DNA of 64,000 bases from Nitzschia sp. DOCU1 (GCA_951394045.1 OX595993.1:930001-994000); one strand, 5' to 3'. Positions 10,342 through 20,925 are shown, numbered from the stretch's first letter. Numbers and translations are program-made. Notes: generated by a model not told the origin, from the sequence alone.

Positions 10342-11784
10342 ATGAAATTCCTTGTGTTTCGTCTTACACTCACCACCTTGTCGCTGGTCGCTAATCTTCC
10401 TCAATCGTCGGCTCGAAGATTGGGCGAAACTCAGCAGAAGGAAAGACAAGCGCAATCCAGTCGTCCCGCTTTCAACGACAATTATTTCATTGGAACACAG
10501 GCTATCGTCTCGCCGCAATGGAATAATCGATACCGTGTTGCGCCTTATGCGGACCATGACTATTTGGAAGAAGGTTACGACATGTTGACTGAGATGCGGG
10601 AAGGCGTCGCCGATACTGGTATGAATCATTTCAAGTTCAAGCTGGCACCCAACACATGCATAAGCTACCAGCTGCCCTGTGATGACAGCGAAATCAGCTC
10701 CCTCACTGAGCTTTCTCAGGTCCCTGAGATCGCGGCCACGCTGTCGGATCCAAACTTAAAGTGGTATCACATTTGGGGCTACAGTTACAATCTTCCCAAA
10801 AAGCTCAATGAAGCCTTTACCGACGAGCAGATGGACGCAGAATACATCGAAGTCTACAACTGGGCCAAACATATGCTTCAAACTTACAGCAACACTGGAA
10901 AGATATTCTTTCTTGGAAACTGGGAAGGTGACTGGGAACTCATGGGCGCTAGCGGGTGCATCGCGAACGGTGTGTATGACTTCGATTGTGCGCCATCGGA
11001 TGAAGTCGTCGAGAAATACATCAAGATGACCTCTACACGCCAAGCAGCCATCAATGACGCCAAGGCTGACTTTGGAACTGAAGGAGTGAACATCTTCTTC
11101 TACATTGAATTCAACTTGGCCGAATCGAACTATGAGAATCACCCCACTATATCAGGCGTACAAAGACCCACCATGCTCAATTCGGTAGTGCCAGAGGTCA
11201 ACCCTGACTTCCTCAGTTTCAGCAGCTACAAAAGCACGAACGCCTACATGGATCACACAGGCCAGAATTTTGATCAACAAGCAGTGGACGAAAGCTTCTG
11301 GAGTCTGCTCGATTACGCCGAGAGCAAATTGTCTACCACTAGCACGGACATGAGTGTAGTTCTGGGAGACACGACGCGGCGAGTGTTCATTGGCGAGTTC
11401 AGCCCCGTCAACTCGCGTGATCCTTCGCTCTTTGCTCCCAGCGCTGCCCAAGTCTTCCGAGCAGCACTGCAATGGGGTTGCCCGTTTGTATTAGTACGTT
11501 TCCGAATGAGGAGGTTTTGTTTCTCGGCTTCCTTTTTGAAACTAACATCATCGCGTTCCACTTTATTCTTGTCTTTGTTGCAGCATTGGGCGGCCTACGA
11601 CAATGGCTCCAATGCCGTCCCGTTGTTTCCGCGGGACAGCCAGGATATCTACACACCGACGCCTCTGCGGCAGTTATTCAAAGATTATTCAACAGAGGCC
11701 AGGTCGTTTGTAGCCAACACTTCTCCTTCCGTGGACGAACTCAGATGGTGGGCCGTCGAGTGGTTTCGATCCCAGTATTCATAA
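10342..11784 (+). CDS. Secreted protein resembling a TIM-barrel glycoside hydrolase
   Basis: The ATG at 10342 starts a typical signal peptide (KFLVFRLTLTTLSLVANL, ending near SSA). The mature chain has alternating strands and helices rich in aromatic residues (WYHIWGYSYN, FFLGNWEGDWE, VFIGEFSPV), as in TIM-barrel glycosidases. Acidic residues in NWEGDWE, YIEFNLAE and IGEFSP could be catalytic, but I cannot assign a family. Canonical splice sites at 11494 (GTACGT) and 11583 (TTGCAG) define a 90-nt intron with no stop and a length divisible by three, so the frame is open even unspliced. Spliced, the join reads CPFVL-HWAAYDNG and the protein is about 450 residues. It converges with the K+ channel gene downstream. 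Confidence 0.7.
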   Translation: MKFLVFRLTLTTLSLVANLPQSSARRLGETQQKERQAQSSRPAFNDNYFIGTQAIVSPQWNNRYRVAPYADHDYLEEGYDMLTEMREGVADTGMNHFKFKLAPNTCISYQLPCDDSEISSLTELSQVPEIAATLSDPNLKWYHIWGYSYNLPKKLNEAFTDEQMDAEYIEVYNWAKHMLQTYSNTGKIFFLGNWEGDWELMGASGCIANGVYDFDCAPSDEVVEKYIKMTSTRQAAINDAKADFGTEGVNIFFYIEFNLAESNYENHPTISGVQRPTMLNSVVPEVNPDFLSFSSYKSTNAYMDHTGQNFDQQAVDESFWSLLDYAESKLSTTSTDMSVVLGDTTRRVFIGEFSPVNSRDPSLFAPSAAQVFRAALQWGCPFVLVRFRMRRFCFSASFLKLTSSRSTLFLSLLQHWAAYDNGSNAVPLFPRDSQDIYTPTPLRQLFKDYSTEARSFVANTSPSVDELRWWAVEWFRSQYS

Positions 11785-12150
11785 GGCGTGGGGAGGAAAC
11801 GTGTTCCGCTACTTATACAATTTAGGACAATAGAATATATAGATGAATTGGCTGTATCATAGATAACAGTATAGATGAACAACAAAAGCTATCATGCTGT
11901 GGATAGATTAGCAAGCCAGACAATGCCTTGCCTCTTAAGTTGGTGCGTAGTTTCGCCAGCTATCATCGGCTATCGCTTGGTTCCTCAAAATAAGTTAACA
12001 ATGACGAAGAGTGATTTGGACATTGAATGACGACTATATTGACAGATAGTCCTGTGTAAGATAATGAATAATTATGTAGTTTGTGACATATAGCTTTATA
12101 TTGCGAAAACAGTTTCTATCAAAGAGTGCTGCTCGTTCGTCATCATGCAA
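11785..12150. other. Intergenic between convergent genes, 366 bp
   Basis: AT-rich shared 3' flank of the secreted protein (+) and the K+ channel (-). Nothing else recognised. Confidence 0.6.
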
Positions 12151-14416
12151 CTACGCCGATCCAAAGAATCGCGCCAAGGGATTAAAACTCTCTTCAGCGG
12201 GTGTGAGGACTGTCATGGAATCTTCTTCCATTATGGGAACTCTGATTGGCGGCTCTTGGCGCCAAGTCGTCTCGTTGCTGCCGGTATTCGCTGCTTGTTC
12301 CTCCTCCCTTTTCTTCCCATCAGTAGTATTCGTCGTACCTTCTTCCGGAATGGTAGTCAATCCTGTTCCAGCGGCAGGATCTTCTCGCGCCAATGGTTGT
12401 TGTTGTGGTGGTTGTTGCCCTTGTCGTTTAGCAATGGCACGTTGCATTTGACGTTGGACCACACTCATCCATTCTTCCAAGAGCTTTTCTTCTTGTTGAA
12501 GCAACTCGACATTGTACGAATGAATGGGATTCCCCTTGAAGGAATCCATTAACTGACGTATACTTCTTCCACTTACTTCACCTTCATCCACAGGTGGATC
12601 CGGCTTGAGTTCCTTGAGTTTATCAATGCGATACAACAAGGCTTGATCGTCGGGAGACTCCAACACCGTCACTTCCTCCGCCGGACTATCCGTCGGTGCT
12701 GTTCCTCCCGTACCATTCCCCGATTCTTGTCGTTTACCAAAGTAAGGAATGGGAAAAAACCCCACTGGCCAACACGCTACTACGCGTGTCGCTGCCAATC
12801 GCGCTTCCAACGAATTGTGTTTTTGAGGTAGCATGTACGCCAAGGTTTCGGCAATTTTTCCAAAAAAGGTGGAAAGGAAAACAAATCCAATCATGAACAA
12901 GACACTGTATTTCAAAGTATCACTCGCAAAAATGACTTCGGGTTGCAAAAAATAATCTCCCAATCCTATTGTCGCAGTCGAAATAAAGGCAAACCACAAT
13001 GCATCTCCTCTGGATATAGTTTCACCATATGCCGGTAAACGTTCCAACCACCACCATTGGACATCGGTTGCTACTGCCAAGGCAAAGACTAACCAAATGG
13101 TACCCCACACTAGCATTCCCACAGCGGGATGTTGGAGAAACTGTGACTTGGTAAATCTCCCAACCGCATCATCAAAAATCGCCAACACGACATAACCACA
13201 CACTCCCAAGACGGCTCCAAATAAAATCAAACTTGCCAGACCGGCCGTGACAATGAGTAGACGACCTTCATCTGTCACGACGGCTTGATTTCCGTAGCCT
13301 AGCCAAGGAATGTGTGAAAGAATGAAAGAGTGAGACTCAAGAATTTCGTTTTGGCATGTGGCAACTCATTCTGAACGAGTACGTACCCACGGTCGTCATA
13401 ATGGTAAAAAAGAACCATGCCGTTCCATCTTGATTGGTGACACACGCTGCGTCGCCCGTCGCTTGTTCAATACTCGCCAAGTAAGCTTGTCGATCTTCTT
13501 CAGGAGTAGCATTTATTGGTCTCAGTGTTACATATAAATCCTCTTGCATTTGCTGCCATTCTTGTTGAAAATAGGCTTCTTGATTGTCGGGTCGAGCGGC
13601 AATTTTCATTTGCTGCGAGGGATAAAAAACGGCTTGACTGCCGTACGGCCAACATCGATTCCAATTAAAGGTCAGAGATTCAAACGCCAGTGTGGAAATA
13701 TTTTGGAGCGACGACTGCAAGCCCTGGACTTGAGGTGTGAAGCTGGTGGTGCACTCGTCCAGCACCCGTTGCATGTCGGTCCGATTGACGGGGACCCAGT
13801 CGTTGGTTGTATTGCCAAAGTTCACAACACCCAATGGGCCTTGATTGGTCCAATACTCTTCCAAACAGTAATTGGTAATATCCAAGAGTTCGATTGCTGA
13901 CGTGTTGTAAGCAAACGAAAGTTGGGCTCGGGCTGCCAAAATTTGATCATTGGCCAGAATCTCGGGTGGACTTTCATAGCCCGCCAAGACGACACCCAGT
14001 GCCGTCGAGCAAGCAATCAAAACCCATAGTGGCACCACCACCCCCAGCACAAAGGAAGATGTTCGAGGCCAATGTCGTGGAAAATGAAAACACCACTTCA
14101 AAGGCAAACACCACCTTGAAGTTTCAATGGTCGAGTGGGTCTTTCGCAAGACTTGATGCGTTCGTGTTTGAACGACGTGCTTGGCGTGGTGAATGCGCTC
14201 CAAGTGACGAGAATGGCGTTTATGGGTGTTGTCGCCAGTGCTGTTTCGTCGTTCCTCGTCGGATGACAAGGAGGACGACGACTCGACGAACGAAACGGCT
14301 GCTTGATGCTTCATATCGTCTCCAGTCTGGCTGGCTGGTGGTGTCGTTACTAGTAAATTTTCAGCATCACTTCTTGTAGTAGTAGTTCCAGCATCCTCTG
14401 CAGTTGTTTCGTTCAT
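12151..14416 (-). CDS. Two-pore-domain potassium channel
   Basis: Exons 14416-13387 and 13298-12151 (intron 13299-13386, 88 nt) give 725 residues. It has the 2TM-P-2TM-P plan of K2P/TPK channels: a cytosolic Ser-rich N-terminus of about 120 residues; TM1 (FVLGVVVPLWVLIAC); a long extracellular loop with several N-x-S/T sites; pore 1 with TIMTTVGYGN; TM2 (LIVTAGLASLILFGAVLG); TM3; pore 2 with TATIGLGDYF; TM4; and a charged C-tail of about 200 residues. Both selectivity filters are intact: TVGYG, and TIGLG with the common Leu variant. The intron falls within the first filter (codon of the Gly before Tyr). No EF-hand is evident, unlike plant TPKs. It is head to head with the reductase at 14814. 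Expected role: background K+ conductance in plasma or internal membranes. Confidence 0.9.
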
Positions 14417-14813
14417 GGTGGTTTGTCAAAAAAGAGTTAGGTGCTATGATATGGACTTTCGTTTCAGGGGGTAGAAACGAATATTGTCGGCAAGTCGTGT
14501 TTTTGCAGATGTGTGTGTGTGACACATGAGAAGGAGACGAAGGTGTCGGCACCCTCTCATGGAAGATGGTGACGTCGCAGAGCCGACCGGCGCCTGTCGT
14601 CGTAGGTTGTCCCGTGGGTGCGTGCGTGCGTCTTGCGTCGGTTCGATTCGTCCGACCGTTTTGCCGAATCTTTTGTGTTAGGTTCATTACCTATTGGATC
14701 TTTCCTTTTCTCATCACAGCGAGAGAACAGCGTGGTTGGAGTGCCCATGTTGCTCATGGTATTGCCACAACACAAACATTGATAGCCTCAAACACCTTTC
14801 GTTCCATAACATC
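14417..14813. promoter_or_regulatory. Shared divergent promoter region, 397 bp
   Basis: Separates the starts of the K+ channel (-) and the aldo/keto reductase (+). It contains a short TG repeat near 14510 and a TGACGTCG site (14570-14577) close to the bZIP/CRE half-site known from diatom CO2- and light-responsive promoters. Function is inference. Confidence 0.4.
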
Positions 14814-15833
14814 ATGTACTTTTTCGGTTGGATGATGGTGCTGATTTCGGCCGCTTTTTGGTTGCCACTGTCCGCCTTGCAACCGAATCCGGCTTGGTTC
14901 GATGTGCCACCGGCCAATGAGGAGGATTCTTCCGATGCCACCAGCAGTAGCAGCATCATTCCTACCATTACTATTGGAAATGATGTCCATGGACAGCCCG
15001 TCATAATGCCACTGATTGGTGCAGGTACCTGGGAATATAATGATACGATTGCCTATCAATCTGTCTGCAAGGCCTTTGATGCTGGATATACCTTTGTGGA
15101 TACTGCCTTTGGATATCACAATCAAAAGGGTGTCGGCCAAGCTATTCAAGATTGTTGGACGTCTTCACGCCAGGACTTGTTTGTCATGACCAAAATTCCT
15201 GGTGGCCTCAATGCTTCCCAAGTACATGCTGCACATGCCCAAAATTTGATGGAACTCCAATTAGACCATGTCGATCATCTCATGACACATTTTCCTGCCG
15301 ACTGGCAAGTGACAGTGGCATCCAAACAAGCACGTCAAGAAGAATGGTTAGCCTTGGAGGCTATTTACAAGTCGGGACAAGCGCGTTCTATTGGAATTAG
15401 TCATTACTGTCCACAACATATTGAAGATATTTTACAAGTCGCCACGGTCCTACCCAGTATCAATCAAGTGGAATATCATGTCGGATCTCAAGACGTGGAT
15501 GGAGTCATGGAAACATGTCGCAAGTATGGCATTACATTCATGAGTTTTTCACCACTCTGTGGACCTTGTGATATCCATGATGAATGGTATTCGTTAATTG
15601 ATGGTCATTTAGTTTCAACGATTGCCACTCACTATGAGGGTGTGTCTCCCAGTCAAGTGTCGTTACGGTATATTGTCCAGCAAGGAATTCCAGTCATTCC
15701 CAAAAGCAATACACTGTCGCACATTGCCTCGAATCGAGATATTTTCCGCTTTCGTCTCACCGAACAAGACATGGCGAGGCTAGCGGCCGCAACCCAACCG
15801 GCTGCCGAAGCGGGAGATTGCAACGTTCCTTAA
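14814..15833 (+). CDS. Aldo/keto reductase with N-terminal signal peptide
   Basis: NADPH-dependent carbonyl reduction on a TIM barrel. The open frame extends upstream only through a TTG, so the ATG at 14814 is used (339 residues). The first 22 residues (YFFGWMMVLISAAFWLPLSA) form a hydrophobic signal, so the enzyme probably enters the ER or the secretory route, which is unusual for this mostly cytosolic family. The family tetrad is present: Asp and Tyr in FVDTAFGY, Lys in VMTKIPG, His in MTHFP. The cofactor region IPKSN is also present. Residue order and length fit AKR families 3-5. The substrate is unknown. It shares a promoter region with the K+ channel. Confidence 0.87.
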   Translation: MYFFGWMMVLISAAFWLPLSALQPNPAWFDVPPANEEDSSDATSSSSIIPTITIGNDVHGQPVIMPLIGAGTWEYNDTIAYQSVCKAFDAGYTFVDTAFGYHNQKGVGQAIQDCWTSSRQDLFVMTKIPGGLNASQVHAAHAQNLMELQLDHVDHLMTHFPADWQVTVASKQARQEEWLALEAIYKSGQARSIGISHYCPQHIEDILQVATVLPSINQVEYHVGSQDVDGVMETCRKYGITFMSFSPLCGPCDIHDEWYSLIDGHLVSTIATHYEGVSPSQVSLRYIVQQGIPVIPKSNTLSHIASNRDIFRFRLTEQDMARLAAATQPAAEAGDCNVP

Positions 15834-16444
15834 AAGTATAGACGAAAATTGAAACGACTGGGGTAGTACTTATGGCGTAGCCATTTCCCCTACGAGTGAT
15901 GGTGTTCTTACTAGCAGTCGAACGGCTGGACGCACGGGGTTTGAAAAATGTCGTAAAGAGGAACCCGGCATTGGTTATTCCCAGCCACAAGAAGAAACCT
16001 AGAAGTGGGCTGTTCGAGTCTGTGCGACTGACAGGTAGAGTCTAGTCTTGGATATTGGTCTAGAGAGTATACTTACGGATTACGGTAGTAGCTTGGAAAT
16101 ACTACTACTGAAAGAACGCAAAAGCTCCCGTCTTCTTCATTTGCTTTCCAGGAGATTCGATTCACCCGACTACCGCCGTGGGAAATTGACGCGCGAGACC
16201 GCGTGATTGAGAACTCCAATCTCAAATCACGCCTCGCAGAAAAGATGGACGGAAGATGCTTCTTCCATCCAAGGAAGTTCGCCGTTGTTCCGATCGATGG
16301 ATGATTTTTGCCTGGGCATTCTTTTCATGTCTATCGTTGTCTATCGTTTCCTTTTCTCCCCATTGTTGGTTTCCTCCTCTAGAGGTTCACTACGACTAGA
16401 AGCTTATCCTTGTGACTATCTCGACATTTAGCATCCACGACGAT
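15834..16444. other. Intergenic, 611 bp
   Basis: 3' flank of the reductase and 5' region of the DEP-domain gene. Short CTAG-rich and TAGTAG stretches only. No gene supported. Confidence 0.6.
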
Positions 16445-19033
16445 ATGAGTCAATTGTCCCGTCTTTCGGGCATGAGATCTTCTTCTGCTGCTGCTGCTCC
16501 TGTGGCAGCAGGAGGCGTCCGCTCGTCGTTGCTCCACTCCACCACATCGTCAGAAGGCGAAGGCATCATGCTTGACTTGGTGGCCCGTGATTTTGAACAA
16601 AATGTACCCGTTCGTAACAATCGTTATCATTTCAAAGTCTACCGTGATACTTTTGTGGGACGAGAGGCGGTCGATTACTTGGTGTTGACAGGATACGTCT
16701 TTACCAGAGAAGAGGCGGTGCAACTGGGACGAGAATTATGTGAACAATTCAACTTGTTTGAACACGTGTGCCGGGATCATGAATTCAAAGATGCCTTTTT
16801 GTTTTATCGTTTTATTGATCCTTCACTACGAAAGAATCAACGCGGCAGTGGAGAAATCTCCAATACTGGCAGTAGTAGTACTAACAAACAACAAGATCCA
16901 GGATCCGAAACGACGACGACTTCGTCTCCTGTGGCAGACTTGCCCGTGGAGAAATTGCAACAAATCGTCACCAAATTACAAACGAATTTGGTAGTCAAGG
17001 ATCGAAAATACCGTTTGAAAAAGTATAGTCGGTGCTTTGTGGCCTCTGAAGCTGTGGACTTTCTCGTGGGATCATCCGAAATTGTCGACCGCAGAACTGA
17101 TGCCGTCAAACTTGGATTGCGATTGCAAAAGGAACTCGGTGCCTTTCATCATGTCCGATATGAACACGATTTTGCGGACGACCATCATTTATTTCAATGG
17201 AAGACAACCGAACGAAGTAAATCAGACAATCTTGTACCCAGCCGGTCGCCCCAAGCCGTATTGGACTTTTGGTTTGGTCCCTTGCGTCAAGCTGCCGACA
17301 TGAACGAAGAGAATTGGCGCGATCGCATGAGTCAATGGAGAATTGGTATCTTTGTTCGGGGAGAGTCTGCAGACAAGAGTTTTCTTCGATATCAAAAGGA
17401 ATGGTGCGACGAGCTGGTCAATCACGAATCCCTCTTGGATGGCTGGGAGAATGAGCCAATGGGGGCCTTGGCCAAGCTCCTTATTCTTGATCAATTTTTC
17501 CGCTCCCATTATCGAGGAACGCCCATTGCATTTAGCAAGCAGCCTGAAATTGCTGCAATCACCCAGAAAATCTTCATCAATGGCTGGGATCTGAAAAACT
17601 ACACTATCGTCGAAAGAATGTGGGTCTACATGACACTTACGCAACTAGAAGACAAGGAGGTCCAAGATTTGAGTATTAACAAGTGGACCAAATGGCATAA
17701 CGACATGCTGGCCATGTCCAGCAAGGAAAACGTGGAAGTTAACCGAAAGGTTAGCCTTAATATCCTCAAGAGGGCAGTGGAGCATATGGAGACGATTTTG
17801 TGGCACGGCCGTTATCCTCATCGCAACGCTGTTCGCAATCGCCCCAACACGTACGCCGAGCTCCAGTACTTGCTTTCTAGCGAGTGCCCGATTTGGACAA
17901 AGTCACAGCCGGTGGATCCTGAGTTTCAAGCTCTACACGCCCTCATCCACCAAATTGCACCTGGCGAAGGCTGCAACGAGCTGTCCAGATCTGCAATTGT
18001 TCGTTTCGATGAATTCTTTGGTCTTGATGGAGAGCTCATCCCAGTCTTGTTTCGTGGTGGGAAAAAGTCCATTCGATTCGAAGACTTGTACAAGCATCTG
18101 CGTCAATCTTCCAAGCAAACGACGCTCCATGAGATTCGAACCTCCAAACGAATGATCCGGGCGGAACAACAGATTTGTCAAATTGTTTACCAGGACGAAA
18201 TCACCATTTGGCCTCCTATTTTCTCGGAAGTACCACTAGTGGTGGATATTCGAAGGCTCAATGCCTATATTGGTTGTCCCTTCCTTGTCGATCCGGCCAA
18301 ATTCTCAATTTCGAGGTCTGCCATTCGTGATTTTCAGAGCCAAACCGGATTCCAGCCGGAACAAATTGCCAAACTCTATGGGCGACACGTGAAACGCATT
18401 GAAAAGGGCGCTGCCGCGAAAAGGCTATCGAGTACGAGCATCCACGGGGAAGCCGTATTGGATAAGGATCACTTTCGTGCGGTATTCAGTTCCATGTTCA
18501 GTCGAAATCTAGACGCCACATTGGATCAAATTTACAATCTCATTGATACGGGACATAACAAAGTACTGGACCCTTCGGAACTATACGTGGCGATGATTAT
18601 CTTTGGTTCTGGATCTGTTCAAGAAAAGGCCAAGCTGACTGTAGCGTACTTTGATACCGACGGCGACGGCCGGCTCAATGCAGAAGATGTGAACAATCTG
18701 ATCGAAGCGTGCTTCCTGAGTTGCCCCGCATTTCTATCGACACTGTTTGAAGGCTACGGCGCGGGGCTCGCCTCGGATGATTCCGACGACGAGGACGGTC
18801 GTCCAGTGACCGTTCGAAATATACAGACTTTGCGCAAGGCGTATGATCTGGGTGCGAAGATATTGACGGAGGTGGACGCCGACAATGATGAGCTCATCGA
18901 ATCAGACGCCTTGGTAGCTTGGCTGCAGTCAAAGTCAGATGCCGAAGCTTCCGAAAACAATGCTGTCGAGGCTAAGAAATTATTCTTGGAGCTATTCGGC
19001 GTGAATGATGTGTTGTTCTTCGATGAGCTGTAA
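16445..19033 (+). CDS. DEP-DEP-DUF924-EF-hand multidomain protein
   Basis: The ATG at 16445 is chosen over an upstream GTG; 862 residues, no intron. After an Ala/Ser-rich start come two DEP domains (about residues 48-122 and 175-255), each with the helix signature F-x-G/A-x-EAVD-x-L (DTFVGREAVDYLV; RCFVASEAVDFLV). From about 269 to 470 is a DUF924-like helical domain beginning VLDFWFGPLR and containing LLILDQFFRSHYRG, which matches the family's LDQFPR-like motif. The C-terminal third carries EF-hand loops; the best is FDTDGDGRLNAED near 735, with weaker DTGHNKVLDPSE near 691 and DADNDELIESD near 809. DEP domains usually direct membrane or GPCR/G-protein association, and EF-hands bind Ca2+. 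A Ca2+-regulated membrane-associated scaffold or signalling enzyme is inference. It converges with the 7TM receptor gene, 18 bp away. Confidence 0.85.
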   Translation: MSQLSRLSGMRSSSAAAAPVAAGGVRSSLLHSTTSSEGEGIMLDLVARDFEQNVPVRNNRYHFKVYRDTFVGREAVDYLVLTGYVFTREEAVQLGRELCEQFNLFEHVCRDHEFKDAFLFYRFIDPSLRKNQRGSGEISNTGSSSTNKQQDPGSETTTTSSPVADLPVEKLQQIVTKLQTNLVVKDRKYRLKKYSRCFVASEAVDFLVGSSEIVDRRTDAVKLGLRLQKELGAFHHVRYEHDFADDHHLFQWKTTERSKSDNLVPSRSPQAVLDFWFGPLRQAADMNEENWRDRMSQWRIGIFVRGESADKSFLRYQKEWCDELVNHESLLDGWENEPMGALAKLLILDQFFRSHYRGTPIAFSKQPEIAAITQKIFINGWDLKNYTIVERMWVYMTLTQLEDKEVQDLSINKWTKWHNDMLAMSSKENVEVNRKVSLNILKRAVEHMETILWHGRYPHRNAVRNRPNTYAELQYLLSSECPIWTKSQPVDPEFQALHALIHQIAPGEGCNELSRSAIVRFDEFFGLDGELIPVLFRGGKKSIRFEDLYKHLRQSSKQTTLHEIRTSKRMIRAEQQICQIVYQDEITIWPPIFSEVPLVVDIRRLNAYIGCPFLVDPAKFSISRSAIRDFQSQTGFQPEQIAKLYGRHVKRIEKGAAAKRLSSTSIHGEAVLDKDHFRAVFSSMFSRNLDATLDQIYNLIDTGHNKVLDPSELYVAMIIFGSGSVQEKAKLTVAYFDTDGDGRLNAEDVNNLIEACFLSCPAFLSTLFEGYGAGLASDDSDDEDGRPVTVRNIQTLRKAYDLGAKILTEVDADNDELIESDALVAWLQSKSDAEASENNAVEAKKLFLELFGVNDVLFFDEL

Positions 19034-19051
19034 GATAAATGCGTAATACAA

Positions 19052-20512
19052 TCAAGTGGCGTCCATCGAGTTCTTCGTACGAGAATCAGATTTGGGTATT
19101 TTTATTTCCGTCTGGTCATTTGCTTCGTCCTCGTTGCACCTTTCTTTCTGTTCTTGTGATTCCAGCATGGCGATCTCAAACTTTTGTCTTTGGCTTGCTT
19201 CGATGCGTTGGCTCATCAATTCAATCAACCCTTCAAGTTTCGGAGATACCTTAGATGCTGAAAGGTCACCCTTTAAGGACCGAGTTCTTTCAAGCTCCGG
19301 CATGTAGACGTCCGCGTCTTGAAGGCTCTCCTCGTCACTTATATTGTCGGGAACTGCACTTCCCTCGCTTGACGGAAAACGGGCATTCACGGATTCGTTG
19401 CTGGGTGTACGGGGATAGAGCATCATGAAGCTGCTCCGGAATCTGCCAGATTGCAGTCTATGGTTGGAACCTGACATGTCTCCACGAGCATCTTCGCCAG
19501 TCGTCACAGCAACTAGGATACTGTACCATGGCAAATCCGATCGTTTTCTTCGGATAGCATTAAATCTTGGCCGAACATAAATGAAACAGTTCCAGAGTCC
19601 CTGAAGTGGCAAGAATATCTTGACCATTAACGACATTGCAAAGTACCAGGTTCTGTTTTCTTTCGTTGCCGGACCTGGGCCCAGCAATCCTCCGATGCCA
19701 TACCACACGTGTGTCATGAGAAATGCCGCTATGTAGAGGAACGCCTGCGTCGCTGTCTCCCGTATTCGTATCCTAGATTGACGGGTAGAAATAGACCAGC
19801 GAGCTCCTCTGTTCTCCGTCTCGCGGACCTTCATGAAGGTTAGCACGCAAGAAAGAATGACAATAGCAAAACAGCCAAGGAATGGAATGGTGTGGAGCAG
19901 CAACCAAGTCTTATAATTGCCCCCTCTTTCGCATTCGATGTCATCGTTCCTAAGGCAATTCATGGGATAGCAATTAACAAAGCACCAGCCCACAACAATA
20001 TTCGCTGGGTTATACATGTTCTTGTGAATCATGATAATCCCAACCCCAAGCGGTATGAAAAATGCAATCATGTGGACAACTGGCTCTACTTTGGTTGCCA
20101 GCACCTTTTCTGTTACTTGGTACCTCAAAACGAGCACATAGTAAACGCAAATGAATGTTGCATAAACACAGAGCGAGAGAGTGAATTGCATGACGAAACC
20201 ACTTGCTTCGCATGTCGCAATAGATCCCGCAGCGCCCCAAACCCCGGGAGTTCCTTTAGGAACCACAAGCGACGACAGTGCATAGTTGACGGAACAAAAT
20301 ATGTCCAGAACGCTGTAGCCCATGAGTAACCGATGGTAGACTCGAGTCAGTTTTCGCTTTCTGTCCTTCCAAATGATGTACAAGATGACGGAAGAGCCAA
20401 GCACGGAGAGAGCCCCCGAAACCCGCGGAACGTTGACCAGCACCCGAGACTGAGTCTCGGTATACAGCTGGTCTGGATACACTTCTTCGCTAAACAACGA
20501 CGACGACGACAT
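19052..20512 (-). CDS. Seven-transmembrane receptor, cAMP-receptor-like GPCR
   Basis: 486 residues, single exon, ATG at 20512. Seven hydrophobic segments occupy about residues 28-330: SGALSVLGSSVILYIIW; LLMGYSVLDIFCSVNYAL; FTLSLCVYATFICVYYVLVL; VHMIAFFIPLGVGIIMI; LLHTIPFLGCFAIVILSCVL; FLYIAAFLMTHVWYGIGGLL; SLMVKIFLPLQGLWNCFIYV. Pattern and loop lengths (Cys in ATCEASG and in the second extracellular loop WCFVNCYPMNC) resemble the Dictyostelium cAMP receptor/class E family rather than rhodopsin-type GPCRs; no DRY motif. The cytosolic tail is long, Ser-rich and charged, with a predicted helical end. The ligand is unknown. The convergent neighbour has DEP domains, which in other systems bind GPCR tails; this is only a suggestive context. 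Confidence 0.82.
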   Translation of the reverse strand: MSSSSLFSEEVYPDQLYTETQSRVLVNVPRVSGALSVLGSSVILYIIWKDRKRKLTRVYHRLLMGYSVLDIFCSVNYALSSLVVPKGTPGVWGAAGSIATCEASGFVMQFTLSLCVYATFICVYYVLVLRYQVTEKVLATKVEPVVHMIAFFIPLGVGIIMIHKNMYNPANIVVGWCFVNCYPMNCLRNDDIECERGGNYKTWLLLHTIPFLGCFAIVILSCVLTFMKVRETENRGARWSISTRQSRIRIRETATQAFLYIAAFLMTHVWYGIGGLLGPGPATKENRTWYFAMSLMVKIFLPLQGLWNCFIYVRPRFNAIRRKRSDLPWYSILVAVTTGEDARGDMSGSNHRLQSGRFRSSFMMLYPRTPSNESVNARFPSSEGSAVPDNISDEESLQDADVYMPELERTRSLKGDLSASKVSPKLEGLIELMSQRIEASQRQKFEIAMLESQEQKERCNEDEANDQTEIKIPKSDSRTKNSMDAT

Positions 20513-20925
20513 TCTGCGAAGTAGACAATGCTCACGCGGATCCTTCGATAGTCGTGTTCAAATTGCATGCCATTGTCAACGGGGGAACCTCTCCAGTAGT
20601 CTAACGGAAGTATTTGCAAGCAAAGAACGTCATCAATATGTTCCGCTGTCGAAATGCAACCCTTGCTGTGTGGAGAGGCTCTTCTCCACTTCGCAATCCG
20701 GCCATCGTGCGCTACGGTAAATAAATCTCTCTCTCATAAAACTAACGCACAAACGTGGCTGTGGTGATAGCTTCAACCCAACAGACTGACAGACGGGCCG
20801 GGCCATTCAGATGTATGACATAACATCAGTATGCTATAACACTACCATCGTAAGTATGTCATTTATGTTACCTACCAGGTACGCGATCGACGCGCTATGA
20901 TGGCCGGTGTTAGTGGTGCCAAAAA

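Noticed and set aside
14610..14660. T-loop-like GGTTCGATTCG suggesting a tRNA
   Set aside because: No matching acceptor, D or anticodon stems around it.
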